A stretch of DNA of 64,000 nt from positions 124,001 through 188,000 of the forward strand of contig CAMPEJ010000011.1 in NCBI GenBank assembly GCA_946800325.1. The letters run 5' to 3'. The notes under the pieces are model-generated. The model made no database searches and was not told the DNA's origin. It worked only from the letters and a program-made list of their open reading frames with translations. Position 1 is the stretch's first letter, and each line of letters begins with the position of its first letter. The position numbers were made by a program, and so were the translations under genes. This DNA is from Luzula sylvatica (lineage: Eukaryota; Streptophyta; Magnoliopsida; Poales; Juncaceae). Positions 54,940-64,000 of the stretch are shown here, one piece after another.

Positions 54940-57900
54940 AAGAAAGTTTGTTTTTCGATTCAAAACAATCTGTTTATGCTTTGGGGAGTTCAAATAACGT
55001 ATTTTGAGATCATTTGAATCGTATCTTTTACCACATAACATTTTACCAAAATTTACAAACACTAAGAAAGTTTGTTTTTCGATTCAAAACAATTTGTTTA
55101 TGCTTTGTGGAGTTTAAATAACGTATTTTGAGATCATTTGAATCGTATCTTTTACCACATAACATTTCACCAAAATTTACAAACACTAAGAAAGTTTGTT
55201 TTTCGATTCAAAACAATCTGTTTATGCTTTGGGGAGTTCAAATAACGTATTTTGAGATCATTTCAATCGTATCTTTTACCACATAACATTTTACCAAAAT
55301 TTACAAACACTAAGAAAGTTTGTTTTTCGATTCAAAACAATCTGTTTATGCTTTGGGGAGTTCAAATAACGTATTTTGAGATCATTTGAATCATATCTTT
55401 TACCACATAACATTTCACCAAAATTTACAAACACTAAGAAAGTTTGATTTTCGATTCAAAACAATCTGTTTATGCTTTGGGGAGTTCAAATAACGTATTT
55501 TGAGATCATTTGAATCGTATCTTTTACTACATAACATTTCACCAAAATTTACAAACACTAAGAAAGTTTGTTTTTCGATTCAAAACAATTTGTCTATGCT
55601 TTGGGGAGTTCAAATAACATATTTTTAGATCATTCGAATCGTATCTTTTACCACATAACATTTCACCAAAATTTACAAACACTAAGAAAGTTTGTTTTTC
55701 GATTCAAAACAATCTGTTTATGCTTTGGGGAGTTCAAATAACGTATTTTGAGATCATTTGAATCGTATCTTTTACTACATCACATTTCACCAAACTTTAC
55801 AAACACTAAGAAAGTTTGTTTTTCGATTCAAAACAATCTGTTTATGCTTTGGGGAGTTGAAATAACGTATTTTGAGATCATTTGAATCGTATCTTTTACC
55901 ACATAACATTTCACCAAAATTTACAAACACTAAGAAAGTTTAATTTTCGATTCAAAACAATCTGTTTATGCTTCGGGGAGTTCAAATAACGTATTTTGAG
56001 ATTATTTGAATCGTATCTTTTACTACATAACATTTCACCAAAATTTACAAACACTAAGAAAGTTTGTTTTTCGATTCAAAACAATTTGTTTATCCTTTGG
56101 GGAGTCCAAATAACATATTTGTAGATCATTCGAATCGTATCTTTTACCACATAACATTTCACCAAAATTTACAAACACTGAGAAAGTTTGATTTTCGATT
56201 CAAAACAATCTGTTTATGCTTTGGGGAGTTCAAATAACATATTTTGAGATCATTTGAATCGTATCTTTTACTACATAACATTTCACCAAAATTTACAAAC
56301 ACTAAGAAAGTTTGATTTTCGATTCAAAACAATGTGTTTATGCTTTGGGGAGTTCAAATAACGTATTTTGAGATCATTGGAATCGTATCTTTTACTACAT
56401 AACATTTCACCAAAATTTACAAACACTAAGAAAGTTTGTTTTTCGATTCAAAACAATCTGTTTATGCTTTGGGGAGTTCAAATAACTTATTTTGAGATCA
56501 TTTGAATCGTATCTTTTACCACATAACATTTCACCAAACTTTACAAACAGTAAGAAAGTTTGTTTTTCGATTCAAAACAATCTGTTTATGCTTTGGGGAG
56601 TTCAAATAACGTATTTTGAGATCATTTGAATCGTATCTTTTACCACATAACATTTCACCAAAATTTACAAACACTAAGAAAGTTTAATTTTCGATTCAAA
56701 ACAATCTGTTTATGCTTTGGGGAGTTCAAATAACGTATTTTGAGATCATTTGAATCGTATCTTTTACTACATAACATTTCACCAAAATTTACAAACACTA
56801 AGAAAGTTTGTTTTTCGATTCAAAACAATCTGTTTATGCTTTGGGGAGTTCAAATAACGTATTTTGAGATCATTTGAATCGTATCTTTTACCACATAACA
56901 TTTCACCAAAATTTACAAACACTGAGAAAGTTTGATTTTCGATTCAAAACAATCTGTTTATGCTTTGGGGAGTTCAAATAACGTATTTTGAGATCATTTG
57001 AATCGTATCTTTTACTACATAACATTTCACCAAAATTTACAAACACTAAGAAAGTTTGTTTTTCGATTCAAAACAATTTGTTTATGCTTTGGGGAGTTCA
57101 AATAACGTATTTTGAGATAATTTGAATCGTATCTTTTACCACATAACATTTCACCAAAATTTACAAACACTAAGAAAGTTTGTTTTTCGATTCAAAACAA
57201 TTTGTTTATGCTTTGGGGAGTTCAAATAACATATTTTTAGATCATTCGAATCGTATCTTTTACCACATAACATTTCACCAAAATTTACAAACACTAAGAA
57301 ATTTTGTTTTTCGATTCAAAACAATCTGTTTATGCTTTAGGGAGTTCAAATAACGTATTTTGAGCTCATTTGAATCGTATCTTTTACCACATAACATTTC
57401 ACCAAAATTTACAAACACTAAGAAAGTTTGTTTTTCGATTCAAAACAATCTGTTTATGCTTTGGGGAGTTCAAATAACGTATTTTGAGATCATTTGAATC
57501 GTATCTTTTACCACATAACATTTTACCAAAATTTACAAACACTAAGAAAGTTTGTTTTTCGATTCAAAACAATTTGTTTATGCTTTGTGGAGTTTAAATA
57601 ACGTATTTTGAGATCATTTGAATCGTATCTTTTACCACATAACATTTCACCAAAATTTACAAACACTAAGAAAGTTTGTTTTTCGATTCAAAACAATCTG
57701 TTTATGCTTTGGGGAGTTCAAATAACGTATTTTGAGATCATTTCCATCGTATCTTTTACCACATAACATTTTACCAAAATTTACAAACACTAAGAAAGTT
57801 TGTTTTTCGATTCAAAACAATCTGTTTATGCTTTGGGGAGTTCAAATAACGTATTTTGAGATCATTTGAATCATATCTTTTACCACATAACATTTCACCA

Positions 57901-60740
57901 AAATTTACAAACACTAAGAAAGTTTGATTTTCGATTCAAAACAATCTGTTTATGCTTTGGGGAGTTCAAATAACTTATTTTGAGATCATTTGAATCGTAT
58001 CTTTTACTACATAACATTTCACCAAAATTTACAAACACTAAGAAAGTTTGTTTTTCGATTCAAAACAATTTCTCTATGCTTTGGGGAGTTCAAATAACAT
58101 ATTTTTAGATCATTCGAATCGTATCTTTTACCACATAACATTTCACCAAAATTTACAAACACTAAGAAAGTTTGTTTTTCGATTCAAAACAATCTGTTTA
58201 TGCTTTGGGGAGTTCAAATAACGTATTTTGAGATCATTTGAATCGTATCTTTTACTACATCACATTTCACCAAACTTTACAAACACTAAGAAAGTTTGTT
58301 TTTCGATTCAAAACAATCTGTTTATGCTTTGGGGAGTTGAAATAACGTATTTTGAGATCATTTGAATCGTATCTTTTACCACATAACATTTCACCAAAAT
58401 TTACAAACACTAAGAAAGTTTAATTTTCGATTCAAAACAATCTGTTTATGCTTTGGGGAGTTCAAATAACGTATTTTGAGATTATTTGAATCGTATCTTT
58501 TACTACATAACATTTCACCAAAATTTACAAACACTAAGAAAGTTTGTTTTTCGATTCAAAACAATTTGTTTATCCTTTGGGGAGTCCAAATAACATATTT
58601 GTAGATCATTCGAATCGTATCTTTTACCACATAACATTTCACCAAAATTTACAAACACTGAGAAAGTTTGATTTTCGATTCAAAACAATCTGTTTATGCT
58701 TTGGGGAGTTCAAATAACATATTTTGAGATCATTTGAATCGTATCTTTTACTACATAACATTTCACCAAAATTTACAAACACTAAGAAAGTTTGATTTTC
58801 GATTCAAAACAATGTGTTTATGCTTTGGGGAGTTCAAATAACGTATTTTGAGATCATTGGAATCGTATCTTTTACTACATAACATTTCACCAAAATTTAC
58901 AAACACTAAGAAAGTTTGTTTTTCGATTCAAAACAATCTGTTTATGCTTTGGGGAGTTCAAATAACTTATTTTGAGATCATTTGAATCGTATCTTTTACC
59001 ACATAACATTTCACCAAACTTTACAAACAGTAAGAAAGTTTGTTTTTCGATTCAAAACAATCTGTTTATGCTTTGGGGAGTTCAAATAACGTATTTTGAG
59101 ATCATTTGAATCGTATCTTTTACCACATAACATTTCACCAAAATTTACAAACACTAAGAAAGTTTAATTTTCGATTCAAAACAATCTGTTTATGCTTTGG
59201 GGAGTTCAAATAACGTATTTTGAGATCATTTGAATCGTATCTTTTACTACATAACATTTCACCAAAATTTACAAACACTAAGAAAGTTTGTTTTTCGATT
59301 CAAAACAATCTGTTTATGCTTTGGGGAGTTCAAATAACGTATTTTGAGATCATTTGAATCGTATCTTTTACCACATAACATTTCACCAAAATTTACAAAC
59401 ACTGAGAAAGTTTGATTTTCGATTCAAAACAATCTGTTTATGCTTTGGGGAGTTCAAATAACGTATTTTGAGATCATTTGAATCGTATCTTTTACTACAT
59501 AACATTTCACCAAAATTTACAAACACTAAGAAAGTTTGTTTTTCGATTCAAAACAATTTGTTTATGCTTTGGGGAGTTCAAATAACGTATTTTGAGATCA
59601 TTTGAATCGTATCTTTTACCACATAACATTTCACCAAAATTTACAAACACTAAGAAAGTTTGTTTTTCGATTCAAAACAATTTGTTTATGCTTTGGGGAG
59701 TTCAAATAACATATTTTTAGATCATTCGAATCGTATCTTTTACCACATAACATTTCACCAAAATTTACAAACACTAAGAAATTTTGTTTTTCGATTCAAA
59801 ACAATCTGTTTATGCTTTAGGGAGTTCAAATAACGTATTTTGAGCTCATTTGAATCGTATCTTTTACCACATAACATTTCACCAAAATTTACAAACACTA
59901 AGAAAGTTTGTTTTTCGATTCAAAACAATCTGTTTATGCTTTGGGGAGTTCAAATAACGTATTTTGAGATCATTTGAATCGTATCTTTTACCACATAACA
60001 TTTTACCAAAATTTACAAACACTAAGAAAGTTTGTTTTTCGATTCAAAACAATTTGTTTATGCTTTGTGGAGTTTAAATAACGTATTTTGAGATCATTTG
60101 AATCGTATCTTTTACCACATAACATTTCACCAAAATTTACAAACACTAAGAAAGTTTGTTTTTCGATTCAAAACAATCTGTTTATGCTTTGGGGAGTTCA
60201 AATAACGTATTTTGAGATCATTTCCATCGTATCTTTTACCACATAACATTTTACCAAAATTTACAAACACTAAGAAAGTTTGTTTTTCGATTCAAAACAA
60301 TCTGTTTATGCTTTGGGGAGTTCAAATAACGTATTTTGAGATCATTTGAATCATATCTTTTACCACATAACATTTCACCAAAATTTACAAACACTAAGAA
60401 AGTTTGATTTTCGATTCAAAACAATCTGTTTATGCTTTGGGGAGTTCAAATAACTTATTTTGAGATCATTTGAATCGTATCTTTTACTACATAACATTTC
60501 ACCAAAATTTACAAACACTAAGAAAGTTTGTTTTTCGATTCAAAACAATTTCTCTATGCTTTGGGGAGTTCAAATAACATATTTTTAGATCATTCGAATC
60601 GTATCTTTTACCACATAACATTTCACCAAAATTTACAAACACTAAGAAAGTTTGTTTTTCGATTCAAAACAATCTGTTTATGCTTTGGGGAGTTCAAATA
60701 ACGTATTTTGAGATCATTTGAATCGTATCTTTTACTACAT
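54940..60740. repeat. Tandem 20-monomer HOR units (2480 bp), two copies plus a partial third
   Basis: Markers recur at 2480 bp: GTTGAAAT 55858/58338, K 56090/58570, AATGTGTTT near 56331/58811, GAGCTCATT near 57362/59842, TTTCCATCG near 57744/60224, TTTCTCTATG near 58070/60550, plus A, W, V and GTAAGAAAG. Differences noticed include CTTCGGGG/CTTTGGGG near 55973 and GATAATT/GATCATT near 57116. The left edge is less similar (TTTCAATCG, TTGTCTATG) than the core. The unit shares the K, A-W-V and R-F-T modules with the 45-49 kb 17-mer. Confidence 0.87.
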
Positions 60741-62500
60741 CACATTTCACCAAAATTTACAAACACTAAGAAAGTTTGTTTTTCGATTCAAAACAATCTG
60801 TTTATGCTTTGGGGAGTTCAAATAACGTATTTTGAGATCATTTGAATCGTATTTTTTACCACATAACATTTCACCAAAATTTACAAACACTAAGAAAGTT
60901 TGTTTTTCGATTCAAAACAATCTGTTTATGTTTTAGGGAGTTCAAATAACGTATTTTGAGATCATTTGAATCGTATCTTTTACCACATAACATTTCACCA
61001 AAATTTACAAACACTAAGAAAGTTTGTTTTTCTATTCAAAACAATCTGTTTATGCTTTGGGGAGTTCAAATAACGTATTTTGAGATCATTTGAATCGTAT
61101 CTTTTACCACATAACATTTTACCAAAATTTACAAACACTAAGAAAGTTTGTTTTTCGATTCAAAACAATTTGTTTATGCTTTGTGGAGTTTAAATAACGT
61201 ATTTTGAGATCATTTGAATCGTATCTTTTACCATATAACATTTCACCAAAATTTACAAACACTAAGAAAGTTTGTTTTTCGATTCAAAACAATCTGTTTA
61301 TGCTTTGGGGAGTTCAAATAACGTATTTTGAGATCATTTCAATCGTATCTTTTACCACATAACATTTTACCAAAATTTACAAACACTAAGAAAGTTTGTT
61401 TTTCGATTCAAAACAATCTGTTTATGCTTTGGGGAGTTCAAATAACGTATTTTGAGATCATTTGAATCATATCTTTTACCACATAACATTTCACCAAAAT
61501 TTACAAACACTAAGAAAGTTTGATTTTCGATTCAAAACAATCTGTTTATGCTTTGGGGAGTTCAAATAACTTATTTTGAGATCATTTGAATCGTATCTTT
61601 TACTACATAACATTTCACCAAAATTTACAAACACTAAGAAAGTTTGTTTTTCGATTCAAAACAATTTCTCTATGCTTTGGGGAGTTCAAATAACATATTT
61701 TTAGATCATTCGAATCGTATCTTTTACCACATAACATTTCACCAAAATTTACAAACACTAAGAAAGTTTGTTTTTCGATTCAAAACAATCTGTTTATGCT
61801 TTGGGGAGTTCAAATAACGTATTTTGAGATCATTTGAATCGTATCTTTTACTACATCACATTTCACCAAAATTTACAAACACTAAGAAAGTTTGTTTTTC
61901 GATTCAAAACAATCTGTTTATGCTTTGGGGAGTTCAAATAACGTATTTTGAGATCATTTGAATCGTATTTTTTACCACATAACATTTCACCAAAATTTAC
62001 AAACACTAAGAAAGTTTGTTTTTCGATTCAAAACGATCTGTTTATGTTTTAGGGAGTTCAAATAACGTATTTTGAGATCATTTGAATCGTATCTTTTACC
62101 ACATAACATTTCACCAAAATTTACAAACACTAAGAAAGTTTGTTTTTCTATTCAAAACAATCTGTTTATGCTTTGGGGAGTTCAAATAACGTATTTTGAG
62201 ATCATTTGAATCGTATCTTTTACCACATAACATTTTACCAAAATTTACAAACACTAAGAAAGTTTGTTTTTCGATTCAAAACAATTTGTTTATGCTTTGT
62301 GGAGTTTAAATAACGTATTTTGAGATCATTTGAATCGTATCTTTTACCACATAACATTTCACCAAAATTTACAAACACTAAGAAAGTTTGTTTTTCGATT
62401 CAAAACAATCTGTTTATGCTTTGGGGAGTTCAAATATCGTATTTTGAGATCATTTCAATCGTATCTTTTACCACATAACATTTTACCAAAATTTAGAAAC
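60000..62500. repeat. Tandem 9-monomer duplication (1116 bp)
   Basis: TTTTTCTATTC recurs with TCTATT at 61031/62147, TTTCTCTATG near 60551/61667, TATGTTTTAGGG near 60930/62046, and T near 60068/61185. The duplicated piece comes from the end of the 2480-bp unit and skips the K/A-W-V part. A read-through frame at 62330-62581 lies at its right end. Confidence 0.85.
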
Positions 62501-62751
62501 ACTAAGAAAGTTTGTTTTTCGATTCAAAACAATCTGTTTATGCTTTGGGGAGTTCAAATAACGTATTTTGAGATCATTTGAATCGTATCTTTTACTACAT
62601 AACATTTCACCAAAATTTACAAACACTAAGAAAGTTTGTTTTTCGATTCAAAACAATTTGTCTATGCTTTGGGGAGTTCAAATAACATATTTTTAGATCA
62701 TTCGAATCGTATCTTTTACCACATAACATTTCACCAAAATTTACAAACACT

Positions 62752-62889
62752 AAGAAAGTTTGTTTTTCGATTCAAAACAATCTGTTTATGCTTTGGGGAG
62801 TTCAAATAACGTATTTTGAGATCATTTGAATCGTATCTTTTTTTTTTTTTTGAAGAAAGAATCACATTTCACCAAACTTTACAAACACT
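62752..62889. repeat. 138-bp monomer with poly-T insertion
   Basis: After CGTATC a run of 14 T (62838-62851) and GAAGAAAGAAT replace the usual TTTT plus seven bases, then CACATTTCACC resumes. Net gain is 14 bp. No target-site duplication is evident. The GAAGAAAG piece resembles the monomer start (AAGAAAG), so template switching or filler DNA at break repair is plausible. A sequencing error at the homopolymer could account for part of the T-run but not for the GAAGAAAGAA. Confidence 0.92.
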
Positions 62890-63137
62890 AAGAAAGTTTG
62901 TTTTTCGATTCAAAACAATCTGTTTATGCTTTGGGGAGTTCAAATAACGTATTTTGAGATCATTTGAATCGTATCTTTTACCACATAACATTTCACCAAA
63001 ATTTACAAACACTAAGAAAGTTTAATTTTCGATTCAAAACAATCTGTTTATGCTTTGGGGAGTTCAAATAACGTATTTTGAGATTATTTGAATCGTATCT
63101 TTTACTACATAACATTTCACCAAAATTTACAAACACT

Positions 63138-63261
63138 AAGAAAGTTTGTTTTTCGATTCAAAACAATTTGTTTATCCTTTGGGGAGTCCAAATAACATAT
63201 TTTTAGATCATTCGAATCGTATCTTTTACCACATAACATTTCACCAAAATTTACAAACACT
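63138..63261. repeat. Hybrid K/S monomer
   Basis: The left half has the K changes TTATCC and GAGTCC. The right half reads ATATTTTTAGATC as in S, not the ATATTTGTAGATC of every other K copy. The switch lies between positions 51 and 66, and T76C is shared by both. It looks like a conversion or crossover product between K and S, although a single T/G change would give the same result. Confidence 0.8.
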
Positions 63262-64000
63262 AAGAAAGTTTGTTTTTCGATTCAAAACAATCTGTTTATG
63301 CTTTGGGGAGTTCAAATAACGTATTTTGAGATCATTTGAATCGTATCTTTTACTACATCACATTTCACCAAACTTTACAAACACTAAGAAAGTTTGTTTT
63401 TCGATTCAAAACAATCTGTTTATGCTTTGGGGAGTTCAAATAACGTATTTTGAGATCATTTGAATCGTATCTTTTACCACATAACATTTCACCAAAATTT
63501 ACAAACACTGAGAAAGTTTGATTTTCGATTCAAAACAATCTGTTTATGCTTTGGGGAGTTCAAATAACATATTTTGAGATCATTTGAATCGTATCTTTTA
63601 CTACATAACATTTCACCAAAATTTACAAACACTAAGAAAGTTTGATTTTCGATTCAAAACAATATGTTTATGCTTTGGGGAGTTCAAATAACGTATTTTG
63701 AGATCATTGGAATCGTATCTTTTACTACATAACATTTCACCAAAATTTACAAACACTAAGAAAATTTGTTTTTCGATTCAAAACAATCTGTTTATGCTTT
63801 GGGGAGTTCAAATAACTTATTTTGAGATCATTTGAATCGTATCTTTTACCACATAACATTTCACCAAACTTTACAAACAGTAAGAAAGTTTGTTTTTCGA
63901 TTCAAAACAATCTGTTTATGCTTTGGGGAGTTCAAATAACGTATTTTGCGATCATTTGAATCGTATCTTTTACCACATAACATTTCACCAAAATTTACAA

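Larger units (their letters stand above)
1..64000. repeat. Satellite DNA array, 124-bp monomer, about 516 copies
   Basis: Every part of the window is the same 124-bp unit, head to tail and in one orientation. Unit starts (AAGAAAG) fall at 1, 125, 249, 373 and so on to 63882. The phase at the right end is explained exactly by six length-changed sites totalling -103 bp, so 516 full periods are present, and no net indel is unaccounted for. The consensus has 36 G+C in 124 bases. No single-copy sequence, transposon, inverted monomer or telomere repeat interrupts it, and both ends are inside the array. Such arrays are typical of eukaryotic centromeric, pericentromeric or subtelomeric heterochromatin. 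Which of these applies, and the species, cannot be read from the sequence. I do not recognise the family. Confidence 0.98.
62500..64000. repeat. Right-hand tail of the array in this window
   Basis: About 12 monomers: S-type, the insertion-bearing monomer, N with GATTATTT, a hybrid K/S unit, a CATCAC unit, a GAGAAAG unit, A, W, V, GTAAGAAAG and a final partial unit ending at monomer position 119. The A-W-V-GTAAG order matches 47.0-47.4 and 49.0-49.5 kb, so the array continues in the same style. No array edge is seen. Confidence 0.8.

Noticed and set aside
62330..62581. 83-codon open frame on the plus strand
   Set aside because: Satellite read-through, as with the others.
1..64000. CRISPR-like array
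   Set aside because: There are no unique spacers between short repeats. The whole 124-bp unit repeats and varies by point changes.

Overview
The window is one uninterrupted satellite DNA array. A 124-bp A+T-rich monomer (consensus about 29% G+C) repeats head to tail, always in the same orientation, from base 1 to base 64000. I count 516 complete monomer periods plus a 119-bp partial one at the right end. The array runs off both ends. I see no protein gene, RNA gene, CRISPR array, transposon, origin or bacterial-type regulatory site. An array of this size and order points to eukaryotic nuclear constitutive heterochromatin (centromeric, pericentromeric or subtelomeric). I do not recognise the monomer and cannot name the species or chromosome position. 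The short open frames are chance read-through of the repeat.

Monomer length is almost invariant. Marker spacings are exact multiples of 124 once six length-changed places are allowed for: two 24-bp deletions at about 15.49 and 17.95 kb (copies of one event), a 1-bp deletion at 30.60 kb, a 15-bp loss at 34.6 kb, a 53-bp deletion at 41.08 kb and a 14-bp net gain at 62.84 kb. These sum to -103 bp, and 63881+103 equals 516 x 124, so the count closes. Monomers differ mainly by substitutions at about 20 recurrent positions. These define subtypes, named here K, S, H, T, W, A, V, R, F and N, that act as barcodes for higher-order repeats (HORs).

Layout: 1-2.6 kb is an irregular mixture. From 2.6 to 10.8 kb two 33-monomer units (4092 bp) lie in tandem, and from 8.6 to 12.8 kb a 17-monomer unit (2108 bp) is repeated. 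From 13.4 to 18.3 kb two nearly identical 2456-bp units carry the same truncation. From 19.0 to 27.5 kb there is a second edition of roughly 6.3-15.1 kb, with an inserted 15-monomer duplication. From 27.5 to 35 kb 5-, 13- and 23-monomer relationships are mixed. From 35.0 to 40.0 kb two 20-monomer units (2480 bp) are almost identical. From 41 to 44.2 kb two three-monomer modules are reshuffled. From 45.4 to 49.6 kb there is a 17-monomer pair, from 49.6 to 54.9 kb mixed short modules, from 54.9 to 60.7 kb a second 20-monomer pair, from 60 to 62.5 kb a 9-monomer pair, and from 62.6 kb a tail with the poly-T insertion and a hybrid subtype.

The array looks as if it grew by nested segmental duplications of 2 to about 100 monomers, through unequal exchange, conversion or replication slippage (inference). 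No hidden coding or defence system was found. The main interest is the multi-tier HOR architecture, the near-fixed monomer length, and an internal dyad whose one arm is the main site of subtype variation. Block borders below are approximate, usually to one monomer, because they were placed by eye from diagnostic variants.
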